A stretch of DNA of 16,110 nt from Ettlia oleoabundans (Eukaryota; Chlorophyta; Chlorophyceae; Chlamydomonadales), in NCBI GenBank assembly GCA_019693395.1, contig JAAMXP010000700.1, positions 7,112 through 23,221 of the forward strand. Reading direction: 5' to 3'. The notes below the pieces were generated by a model, which saw nothing but the letters and a program-made list of their open reading frames with translations, had not been told where the DNA came from and made no database searches. The translations under genes and the position numbers were made by a program. This document shows positions 1 to 13,134 of the stretch, in pieces; position 1 is the stretch's first letter, and each line of letters opens with the position of its first letter.

Positions 1-4
1 CCCC

Positions 5-23
5 CACACACACACACACACAG
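5..23 (+). repeat. CA dinucleotide run forming the intron 3' end before the RPS18 exon
   Basis: About eight CA units run directly into the cag acceptor of the RPS18 exon. The usual C/T-rich tract is replaced by an alternating C/A run. The window begins here, so the full repeat length is unknown. Confidence 0.7.
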
Positions 24-191
24 GTGACCTCCTCTGCCCTGGACACCAAGCTGCGTGATGATCTGGAGCGCCTGAAGAAGATCCGCAACCACCGCGGCCT
101 GCGCCACTACTGGGGCCTCACTGTGCGCGGACAGCACACCAAGACCACCGGCCGCCGCGGCAAGACCGTGGGCGTGGCCAAGAAGAAGTAA
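24..191 (+). CDS. RPS18: 40S ribosomal protein S18 (uS13), last exon, partial
   Basis: This is the C-terminal 55 residues of the small-subunit protein uS13/RPS18, which sits in the head of the 40S subunit. The 5' part of the gene lies outside the window. The exon follows a CA repeat ending in cag at 21-23 and reads in frame to TAA at 189-191. The visible text matches the eukaryotic S18 tail closely: [20 protein letters not shown], then [19 protein letters not shown] and the basic end VGVAKKK. The family is about 150 residues long, so roughly one third is present. The acceptor is placed by similarity (animal S18 has a related VLANGLDNKLREDLE stretch here), so the exact first residue could shift by a codon. 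The identity is close to certain. Confidence 0.96.
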   Translation: MTSSALDTKLRDDLERLKKIRNHRGLRHYWGLTVRGQHTKTTGRRGKTVGVAKKK

Positions 192-375
192 AGAGGGGGA
201 GTGAGTGACATGTGAGGAGCGGTATTACGCCTCTGTGCACTCTTGGCAGCGCCTCCGGTTGGCTACCCTCACTGGCTGGCTGTTGGCAGTGACAGTTGCT
301 GTCAGCAGCGGAATAGGATCTGAGCAGAGCCGGCGTGCGGCAGCTGTGGGATGAATTGGCACGCTGCTGCCGCTG

Positions 376-380
376 TGTAA
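376..380 (+). terminator. Candidate RPS18 poly(A) signal TGTAA
   Basis: TGTAA lies 185 bases after the RPS18 stop codon. TGTAA is the standard chlorophyte poly(A) signal, with cleavage usually 10-20 bases further on. It is the first copy I see downstream of the stop on this strand. Confidence 0.55.
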
Positions 381-1202
381 TGCACCACACGTGAACGCCA
401 CAGCCCAAGTTTCAGGACAGTGGGGGGTGGTATGTCAACAACAGGCGCCCAGTGCATGAGAGAGACGAGGTAAACGCGTGTGGTTGGTACATGTGTTGTG
501 AAGCCAGCCTTGCATCCTTGGCTGAGGAGTGATGCAATTGGTATCTCATGCACAGCTGTTTTAGCAAAGAATACCTGCACCCCCCAGGTAATCATCCAGG
601 GACTTCAGCACGTACGGGTAGGGTACTACGAAGCAGACTCTTGTGTTCTGGGGTTGAACTGATTACTTGACCACTCAGCAGCTCTGGGTGTGCATACGTT
701 CAACCTTCAGTGCACGATTTGATTTTGGTAGAGCTAAGCAGAATCTCTGTGGCTCGCGGAAAGCAGCCCAACCGCCAATGAAATGGGAAAATGGGGCAGG
801 GATTCCAGCACACAATACAAGGAGTTGCGCCGGGGATGCGAAAACAGCAGGGGACCAATAGCAGCAGGAACAACACAAACAAACAAAGAGAGCAGGGAAC
901 AGGTTCAGTGTGAAAGGAGGAGGGAGCGGCAGGTAGGTGTCGGCTGCTGGGTGGCTTGCAACAACTATGCCATAGCCGGCTCCTTTGCTGGCTGGCTGGG
1001 CTTCACGCTTGAAGTGTTCCAGTCCTCTGCACACAGGCAGGCAGGCAGGAGAGGAGAGGAGTTACAGCCAAGGAGACGTAAGCGACAGCGCATAAAATGT
1101 GGCGCATGAAGCAGCCAGGTGTAAAGCAAGGGCATGGAACAGGCGGGCATGTACAACAAGCGCCCAATCCAATCAGTCGCTACTTGTTGCAAATGTACAA
1201 CA
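381..1202. other. Intergenic stretch between two converging genes, no gene seen
   Basis: This lies between the 3' ends of RPS18 (+) and PDS (-). Short open frames exist on both strands, but none resembles a known family and none is framed by convincing splice sites. It holds a GGCA-rich tract (CAGGCAGGCAGGCAGGAGAGGAG, about 1035-1057) and a second minus-strand TGTAA at 1066-1062. I see nothing else. Confidence 0.6.
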
Positions 1203-1207
1203 TTACA
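1203..1207 (-). terminator. Candidate PDS poly(A) signal TGTAA
   Basis: On the minus strand TGTAA lies about 76 bases after the TGA at 1285-1283. A chlorophyte poly(A) signal this close supports the gene ending at 1283 rather than continuing into a further exon. Another copy at 1066-1062 could be an alternative site. Confidence 0.5.
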
Positions 1208-1282
1208 AAGGTAGCGCCTTGCATATCGTTGACGACACAGATTTAACCAGCTGCGGTTGGAATGCCAGCAGGCACCACTGCG

Positions 1283-5837
<4,555 letters not shown>

Positions 5838-6099
5838 ATTGCTTTGCCGAGCCGCCACCGCCTGCCACTGCCCAGCAAGATTATACAGGAAATTTACTAC
5901 AGATTACTATGCACAGCAGCTCCAGGGCAATGTGCGTCTTCTTGGCCAGATAACGCACCGGCTTACGCACCCCAGCGCTTGTGTTGCCACGTCGGAGAGG
6001 CAAGCAATAATACCTACCTATTCCCTGATCCATTCCCTTTCCAAAGTCACCCTGATGGACGAAACTCATGCCGACAGGTGCTGCTAAACCTCCAAGTTG
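5838..6099. promoter_or_regulatory. Shared upstream region of the divergent PDS and SGF11 genes
   Basis: Only 262 bp separate the PDS start codon (5837, minus) from the SGF11 start codon (6100, plus), so both 5'UTRs and both core promoters must fit here or overlap the genes. On the minus strand a TATA-like TATAATC falls about 45-50 bases before the PDS ATG. That is close for a TATA box and may be chance. No other element is recognisable. Confidence 0.5.
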
Positions 6100-7208
6100 A
6101 TGGCAGGCAGCGTCCCGTTCAACCCCGCCCAGGTAGGCCATTCCGGAACGCAAACTGCTGCTGTCAGGCCATGCAACAAGCGCAACGCGCCGTGGCAAAG
6201 CAAGGAGAGCCGCCGCTGCCGCCGCTTACCTGGTGCCTAGTGGGGGGCGTGAACAAACGGGTTGCAACCACCCTGCCATGTGCAGCTGGCTTTTCAGGGA
6301 GCGCTGCTTGGCCAGCAGGTACGATCTGCCACGGACACCAGTGCGCATCAGGTCAGCAGCTCTGCGGTGCAGACAGTGGAGGCCTACACATCTGTCATTG
6401 ACGGTGCGTGCAGTACGAGCCGCTCCGGCGCATTTCCGCCGGCTGTGGTGACCGCCATCACGCTTCTATTGAAAACCGCAAAATGCCTGCCTGGTGAGCA
6501 GCTCACACGTCTGCCCCTGCCTGACATGCAGATGTGATCTTCGATGTTGCTCTGGAGGTTCACCGAGCCGTGCAGACGCAAGTGGTGAGCCGCTGCATTC
6601 GACCCAAGGCTGATCATCAGTGTCATGTCATACATGCCTCCTGCTCGCTGCCCCACTTGTCATCAACAACAATGCATGGATGCATGGGCCAACCAGTTCG
6701 CAAGAGATAGGGAAGGGCCGCTTCCATTGTTTGGTCCTGTGCGCCTGCTGCCACACCTCCCGGCTGGCTGCAGGATGACTTAGCTGACGTGCGGCAGCGG
6801 CTAGCGCTCGTAGGCGGTAGCAGCCAGCAAGCGGCAGTCATCCCACCGCTGCCGCCACCAATAGTCAAGGGCAACATGGTGGATGTATTTGGCAATGTTG
6901 TGCCTCCAATTGCGCTGGATCAGGTGCGTGCAGGGCAGTAACCAGCCAGTGTGGCTTCTGAACTGCATGCTGCACTTAAGGATGCACGGTCTGGCATGTT
7001 TACCTGGATGTATGTCAAACTTAGCGTTGGTAGCACCACACCACCTCTTGGTTGCATGCTTGGCGACTGCCCGCAGGTGGAGTGCCCCAGCTGTGGCCGC
7101 AAGGTGGCGGCAGGGAGGTTTGCCCCGCATCTCGAGAAATGCATGGGCAGGGGCAGGCAAGCCAGCCGTGAAGCAAACAAGCGGCTCAGCACCATGGACT
7201 TTGGCTAG
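6100..7208 (+). CDS. SGF11: SAGA-associated factor 11 (deubiquitinase-module subunit), 5 exons
   Basis: SGF11 is a small subunit of the nuclear SAGA deubiquitinase module, which removes ubiquitin from histone H2B; its zinc finger contacts the nucleosome. Exons: 6100-6132, 6286-6403, 6532-6584, 6774-6923, 7077-7208, giving 161 aa. An N-terminal helix, [18 protein letters not shown] (about 47-64), fits the segment that docks the module; the plant protein has a similar [29 protein letters not shown] then leads into the finger [20 protein letters not shown] with C121, C124, H136 and C140, followed by a basic [13 protein letters not shown] tail. The last two exons are beyond doubt. The first exon was chosen because ATG at 6100 ends in a strong AG|GTAGGC donor whose phase fits the next exon; another short first exon at 6055 is possible. 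A 33-bp segment (6319-6351) looks like a mini-intron but is too short, so I kept it. Confidence 0.88.
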
Positions 7209-7612
7209 CGCCTTGGCTAATGATCCAGTCTGCTTCCTGGAAATGAGATTTTGTGCCGCAAGGCATGTGTTGAAGTTAGTCTGTACCCTGTACTACAAGC
7301 ATTGACCCACCACATGCTTATGTGCTTTCAAATTGGATTTTATGCCAGGCAGTTGTAAACTCCATTCTGTGGGTTCCCGCCACCACCACTGCATGTTGTT
7401 TCCATGCTGTGCCCACTAGGTTGTTTGCTGCTGTCAACTTTTCTATATTTTCAGCACATGTACAATGTGTCTTGTGGATGGGCAGAATATTAGTTCACCC
7501 AAGATCCAGGTTTATTTAAGCACTCGTTCAGGTCGAACTTGATGCAGATCACGACTTAAAGTTTCAGCAAGCCACGCATAGCTGGCTGCTTGATGGCCCT
7601 GCCACAGCACTG
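7209..7612. other. Tail-to-tail intergenic stretch, SGF11 and EEP gene
   Basis: These 404 bp hold the 3'UTR of SGF11 (+) and that of the EEP gene (-). The plus strand has one TGTAA at 7354. On the minus strand I find no TGTAA after the EEP stop at 7613, so that transcript either ends at a variant signal or runs into the SGF11 3' region. No gene is seen here. Confidence 0.55.
7354..7358 (+). terminator. Candidate SGF11 poly(A) signal TGTAA
   Basis: TGTAA lies 146 bases after the SGF11 TAG (7206-7208) and is the only copy I see on this strand before the converging EEP gene begins. Confidence 0.5.
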
Positions 7613-10180
7613 TCATTCTTCAGCTCGGAGCCTGTCCTGCTTCTGCAGCTGCTCAATCAGCGCCGCGTTGCGCCACTTCTGGTTCAGCTTGGGCACTGAC
7701 AGCCTGCACATGCTGCGCAGCTCGGCTGTGCGCATTTGGCTGTACTGGACGCCAGCTGTGTGCAGCAGCTGCATTCAGGGGTGCATCAGAGCAAGCTTCA
7801 CAAGAAATTCTTTTATTGCAGTAGTTGCAGTGGTTGGACACGTTGTGAGCAGAGCAGAAGCAGACATAGCATTGACCACCAGTTTGTAAAGTCAGTGAGA
7901 GTGGCACAGGCCGTGCCAGTACGGTTTTGAACACGTATGGCAGTTCATCAGCCTGCTCACGTGTGCCAGCATGTCCTCATCGCTGTCCAGCTTTACATCC
8001 AAATTCATTTTGTTGACCAGGTACCACATGGAGTCCTTGGTCAGGACCTGAAGACGGTTCAGGGGCACGCCGCCTAAGCCAATGGGGGACTGCGGGCAAA
8101 ACAAGCCAGGGAAGCTTCAAATCTGTTGAGGTACGCTACCATGCAGGTTTAGTCATACCATTATGCAAGCAGCGAACTGGACAACCACACTTGGAGTACT
8201 ACAGGGTACTGTACAACAGCTGCGACGACCCCAACAGGCACATGTGCACATGTCCCTCTTGTATAGCTAGCTTGCCTGCTTGACCAAGCCCACATCTGCT
8301 TCCTTTACATCCGTGCTAGCACGTGAGCTATCGTGGGTGTCTGACTTGAGTTCCTGAACCTGCAGGCAGCAATATGCCAGAGTTGGAAGCGTGCAAAAAG
8401 CAGAAACTTTCTGCTGAGCAGGCAACTGGGCTCACTTTCTCGGTAGCATCTTCCTTGTCTTCAGACGCCTGTACCAGCAGCTCCTGCAACCGCGCCTGCT
8501 CGCTCTTAGCCGCGGTCAGCTTTTCCTCCAGCTCCTGCACCTGTTGGGCTTGCCTAGCCACAGCATCCTGCAGATCAGCCAAGCTAGGTCCATCTCCCCC
8601 ATCAGGCCCTGCAGGCAGGGATGGCAGCAGTAGCTCTGGCTCGTGGTGATGTATGGCAAAAGCGAAGGGTGTAGTCTACTGCAAGCACTTGCCGTTCACC
8701 CTTGGTAGCGCAAGGGAACAACAGTCTGGCCTGCCCGAAGGTTACTGCCATGCATCCTGCTCACCGATGCTCAAGCGGTCGGCCTTTATTCTGTTCATCG
8801 CTGGTGGCCCAGCGGGGGTGTTGGAGCCCTGCGACGAGGAAAAACACAGCTTGTGTCAGGCATGTTGGGGAATGTGCGTATGGTGTGCATTGTATTAGTG
8901 ACGAGCTTGGAAGCCTGACCTTACGCGGCTTACTCAGAATTTGGCTGATGCGTCTAGACAGGGTGATGCGGGATTCAGTCAAGGTCTTCACAGCTGGCGG
9001 GGAGGCACTGAGCTCGTACACTGCCAGGAGTGGGTCATGGTCGTACAATTCCCTGTGCTGCTGGTGAGGAACTGCATAAACCTCTCTGCAGGCGGAGGAG
9101 CAGCAAGGCAAGAGCTGATGGATGCAACTCAACTTGACAGCACAATGAGAAGGCAAGAATGAAACTATGTTGTGTGGCATTGCTTAGAACACACCAGTTC
9201 TGGGTACCTCGTGGATTATGCTGGATACAACGCTGCAGCCCCCAAGGCACCAAGTACTCACTTGATCCCGGGGTATGACGGAACCAAGTCTGGAGCAGTG
9301 GGGACAACCATGCAGAAGTAGTCAATGCGTTTCTTATGGTATCGCACACATTGTGCTGGCTCTGGCACATACGCGGTGATGGGGCGAAGCTTGACGCTGA
9401 AGCCGGCCTCAACCCCCAGCTTGCTCACACTGCCTTTGCCGTGGTTGAGCAAGACGCTGTTCCAATCCCCGCCTACAATAGCCGGAATACCCGTCTTGGT
9501 TACGGCCGCTCCTACTAGGCTGAGGAAATCCTTGCAGATTTTACGCTTGACATCCTTTTTGGCGTTGTTGATTCCATGATAGGAAACAAGGAGCAGCTGT
9601 GGTACTGCAGCTGCGCTCGACTCTGCTGCTTTCAGCTGCAGCACCGCTGCCGAATAGCGACCTGCTGCTTCGAGGCTTCCACGTCGCTCCAGGCCTGCCA
9701 AGCTATCCAGTAAAGGCATCTGGAGGAGCTCATAAACATCTGCAAAAAACATGGGGGATCTTGTCCGATTATTCAAGCTGCTGGCGCTGCAGGAGCAATC
9801 GCGAGGCACGTGCCTTGCCGGCGCCTTGCGGGCTCCCATGCCCATGAGGCCTGTTCTCAATGCAGAGTTGCAAGGCTGCCTATAACAACTTTTTCAAAGT
9901 CACCTGTGTTGTAAGCCAGTACTGGGGCTTCGGTTTGCTCTGCAAATAGCCTGGTGACGCGCCACTGGGCAGTGCCGCCAGGCAAGAACTGTGCTAGCTT
10001 ATCTGTCTGTTTGAAATTGTACTCTTGCAAGAGAATAGCGTCGGGTGAGTTTGCCAACCGCTTGCATAGCGCTTCTATGCTCTCATGGCACTGTTGCTGC
10101 TTTGCTGTCTTTCTCCTCGCCCCATCGTCGCCGACTCTGCTGTTTGAAGCATTTAAGCAAAGGATGGTTCCTTTGTGCAT
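7613..10180 (-). CDS. EEP-superfamily phosphoesterase with coiled coil and SAP-like C-terminus, 8 exons
   Basis: I recognise the fold but no named member. EEP enzymes are metal-dependent phosphodiesterases or phosphatases acting on nucleic acids, RNA ends, nucleotides or phosphoinositides; the substrate cannot be told here. Exons: 10180-9904, 9739-9262, 9085-8920, 8828-8765, 8608-8436, 8359-8276, 8089-7961, 7768-7613, total 508 aa, all phases consistent. The catalytic set is complete: N10 in LCLNASN, E53 in LLQEYNF, H147 in SYHG, D184/N186 in GGDWN, D232 in KKRIDYF, and D267-H268 in ELYDHDP. Residues about 338-393 form a coiled coil (QVQELEEKLTAAKSEQARLQ). Residues 415-508 are helical; the part around MRTAELRSMCRLSVPKLNQ resembles a SAP module. 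No signal peptide or membrane segment is visible. Exon 6 uses a GC donor (CAG|GCAAGC); if that is wrong, TAG at 8269-8267 would end the protein at 416 aa and leave the last two exons unexplained. Confidence 0.75.
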
Positions 10181-10440
10181 GGTTCCTAACCAGCCCGGTG
10201 GGCAACACTACAAAGCGGGCAAGGCAAGCGGGTAGGACAACTCAGCCGCACAACTCAGCAAATTGTCAGACTTGTGCGTAACCCTAACTCAGCATACTGG
10301 AAAGAGGATACTATAGGCGGGAGAGTTCTGCAAGGCACGGAAAGCGCGATTCTCACCGATATCCGGCTTCCCCAGTGGCCGGAATTGCCACACGTATGGT
10401 TGCTCCCCCTTGCTTTCAACAATCCCAGTTGCAAGACTGA
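10181..10440 (-). promoter_or_regulatory. Upstream region of the EEP gene with repeated AACTCAGC
   Basis: This sits between the EEP start (10180) and the 3'UTR of the next minus-strand gene. The plus strand carries AACTCAGC at 10239-10246, 10252-10259 and 10286-10293. The first two copies are part of a 10-base direct repeat, ACAACTCAGC. Three copies within 55 bp upstream of a start codon could be binding sites, but no known factor is implied. Confidence 0.35.
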
Positions 10441-10441
10441 G

Positions 10442-10478
10442 GTTTTACAAGAGCCATGTATGTGTTTTACAAGAGCCA
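10442..10478 (-). terminator. Duplicated poly(A)-signal segment in the QOR 3'UTR
   Basis: The 15-mer GTTTTACAAGAGCCA occurs twice on the plus strand, at 10442-10456 and 10464-10478, a period of 22. Read on the transcribed strand, each copy holds TGTAA (10471-10467 and 10449-10445), 36 and 58 bases after the QOR stop. These are good poly(A) signal candidates, present in duplicate. Confidence 0.55.
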
Positions 10479-10506
10479 CACCCAGAATTGATGTTGAGGC
10501 TTATGC

Positions 10507-12648
10507 TTAAATTTTAAGCACAATTTTGCCGCGCATGTGCCCTGTCCCAAAGACTTGCTCCTGTGCCTCCCTGCGACAAGGCAGGGAACCTTGTACCACA
10601 AATACATCAAGGCTGTTCGCTCCAAGAAAAGATCTTTCCCAGCGATGTTGCCAGGAGCCCTTCCGTACAGCGGGTGTGGCACCTGTTCCCAGACCATGCA
10701 GACTGGCAGCAGCAAGCATATCCACAAAACCCAGCAAGCACGCGTAGACGGCTGCGGCAGCCCACTCACGCTGCCCTCTCCAGCGGCAGTACGCTGTGGA
10801 TGATGGGTTTCAACCTTCCCTCCGCTGCCAACTTGGCAATTGCCTCTAGCTGTGCGCCATCAGGCCTCACAATAATCACTCGGTACCGTGGGCCCAGGCC
10901 CAGGGCGCCCCAGAGGAAGCTGCACCAAGCAAATTGTTCATGTGAACATGTGGTGCTGTTACTGAGAGCAATGAACAATGAGAGTGCCGAACAGACCCTA
11001 ACAATGCAGAAACCAACCATCTGCCTGGGCTTGCTTACCCCTTAATAACTGGAAACATAGCCGGGCGTGGGACGAAGTTGACGTACACACCTGACTTCTT
11101 CAGCACTTTGATGCTGCAGGCAAGGAAGGCGCCTAGCAGAGGGCATCAGACACAAAGCACCAGCAGGCTTGGCAAGGCAGAGCCTAACACCAGCTAGACT
11201 TCCGCCCGTGGGCCCCGCAGGGCATGCTGCCACTCGCTGTGCTGCTCAACAGACGCAGGCAAGAAATCAGCCACACAACAGACCAGGTGCATTCCTGCCT
11301 GCGCTGCTCGTAATCGTTGGGTGTGTCTCCATGCACGATGGCATCCAGCACTGCGTCAACCGGCCGCTCCCTCAGCACCTCCTCAAACGGCTGCTGCGAG
11401 TAATCTATGACCTCGTCAGCTCCCAGCTACAGCGCAGTGCACGTAAACGAGTGCAGAAAGCAAAGTGATGTCATGAAATTAAATAGCTTCTTTCTACTAA
11501 AACAGCTGTGCATAGCAAAACAAGGCCGTGGTGGCTGAAGAATGACCGCATGTTAAGGTTCAGGGCCACAGCCGCTGCTACTGCCGCAGTCACCTCCGCC
11601 CATACGGCAGGTGGCTTATGCACGCACCTGCCGCACGAATTCTGCGTTCTTAGCAGAGCATGTAGTGATGACATGCAAGCCGCGGGTCTTGGCCAGCTGG
11701 ATGGCAATGCTGCCCACACCGCCTGCTCCCGCATGGATCAGCACCCGCTGCCCCTCCTGCACCTGAGCTAAGTCCAGCGCCTGCCAAGCGGTGAGCGCCA
11801 CCAGCGGCAGCGAGGCTGCCTCCTCAAAGCTGAGGGAGTCGGGGATGCGGGCCAGAGCAGACTCTGGTACCACCACGTGGCTGCAGTAGCCTCCCACACA
11901 GCCAGCCAACAGCGCCATGACACGATCGCCTGCACAGCCAGCACCAGTTGACGAGTCAGCTCTTCCTCCACAGCTGAATCTCTGCATAAAGTTCGTTGTG
12001 CCCTGCACACAGTCACGGCCATCATAGACAGGGAGCATCGCCTGTGTGGACTCATCACAATGCAATGTGGCAGGGCGCCACCTACCTGGCTTGAACTTGC
12101 TACCTGCATCCGCCTCCAGCACCACCCCCGCAACGTCGCCGCCTGGCGTTGCTGGCAGCTTGGGGCCAAACATCCCAGCATACCCCTCTCGCAGCTGCAT
12201 GCCCACGCTGTGTTGGGAGTGGTGGCAGACTATCAGGCCCGGAGGCTGGCAGACAGAACATTGGGCCAAGCGCTGCACTCGCAGCCACCTGATATCACAC
12301 AGTCATCGTCTGTTTGCTGCAAGGAAAAACGGCCAGTGAACCCAACATCCTGCTTGCCTTTGCATCCACTGGGTTGACCGATGCCGCCTTGTTCTCAACC
12401 AGCACCTGTCCCACACTACGGGCCGGCTTGGCACCGGGTGCGACCATCTCTAGCACACTTGAGGGGCCCAGGCGTGAATATTGCACCCGCTTAACAACAA
12501 CAGGCTCAGCGCTGCCCTGCGCCATCTCGTCTGCCAGCGCTTCCTGCACAGCAAGCGGCACAGGGATTGTGTCAGCTTGCACCCCGACGGTCAGGGAGTG
12601 AGCCGCGGTGCTGCCGCCGCCGGCCTCCACGCTACTGCCGCCCTTCAT
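10507..12648 (-). CDS. Zinc-free NADPH:quinone oxidoreductase-like MDR protein, 7 exons
   Basis: This is a member of the quinone oxidoreductase branch of the medium-chain dehydrogenase/reductase superfamily, which uses NADPH to reduce quinones or reactive enones/aldehydes. Exons: 12648-12358, 12194-12086, 11929-11628, 11426-11299, 11113-11039, 10919-10770, 10570-10507, total 372 aa. The catalytic fold starts near residue 50 (VVVKRVQYSRLGPSSVLEM). KAASVNPVDAK joins LREGYAGMFGPKLPATPGGD across intron 1. The nucleotide motif AGAGGVGSIAIQLAK starts at residue 200, then LGADEVIDY, SIKVLKKSGVYVNF, GRLKPIIHSVLPLE and the end MRGKIVLKI. The zinc-ligand cluster of alcohol dehydrogenases is absent. Two introns use GC donors: intron 1 (AAG|GCAAGC) and intron 4 (CAG|GCAGGA); both are needed to keep conserved text. 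About 50 N-terminal residues precede the fold; they are acidic and do not look like a plastid presequence. ATG at 12648 is the only in-frame ATG I see before the fold, but an upstream exon is not excluded. The substrate is unknown. Confidence 0.9.
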
Positions 12649-13134
12649 CTTCTCTCGGCTCGTAGTGCATATTAAGGTGATGTATGTGCGCTTCCAATCA
12701 CGTTCAATGGATCCCGGTGCCCCTCGGGCCGCTGTGAGATGTGGCGCTACACTCGTAGAGAGTACCTGGCCTCTGACCCCTTTGAAACGAGACCGAGACT
12801 TGTCGAAATTCCCTGCACAATGAATCAATGCCCAACAAGAGCGCACTAAGAGAATGCAAGCTAGGCTGGCGTCAGCACTGTGCCATGCCGTCCCGCCAGC
12901 ATACCTGTCTAGAGTTGGCGGTTAACACCAAACAACACTAAGCTTGAGTTACAGATAGATCTTGTGATGCAGGCTTGGTTACTGACAGCTGACTGGCAGC
13001 AGAAGGTAAGCATAAATGGGGCAGCAGGAAGCGAGCAAGCAGCATTGCAGCTAGAGTACAGATGGGGAACAGCGGCAGGATTGACAGGGAAGCACCAAGG
13101 AACAGAACAAAAGCTTGACGACCACTTGATAAAA
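12649..13134. other. Spacer between CGR1 and QOR: CGR1 3'UTR and QOR upstream region
   Basis: The 486 bp separate two genes in the same minus orientation. The part near 13134 is the CGR1 3'UTR, with TGTAA at 12953-12949. The rest should hold the QOR promoter and 5'UTR. In-frame text upstream of the QOR ATG stays open for about 200 bases but has no ATG and no family similarity. No TATA-like element stands out. Confidence 0.5.
12949..12953 (-). terminator. Candidate CGR1 poly(A) signal TGTAA
   Basis: TGTAA on the minus strand lies about 180 bases after the CGR1 TGA (13137-13135), before the next gene in the same orientation begins. Confidence 0.5.

Noticed and set aside
675..1034. A 119-codon minus-strand open frame downstream of PDS, considered as a further PDS exon or separate gene
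   Set aside because: It has no PDS-like text and no acceptor in suitable phase, and it lies beyond a TGTAA signal. It is probably chance.
6055..6077. Alternative SGF11 first exon starting ATGGACGAAACTC
   Set aside because: It has a fair donor and could splice in phase to 6342, but that uses a weaker acceptor and drops [11 protein letters not shown], which sits well before the docking helix. The 6100 start has a better donor and acceptor pair. Not excluded.
10277..10287. AACCCTAAC, resembling a telomere repeat unit
   Set aside because: A single unit with no neighbouring copies; chance match.
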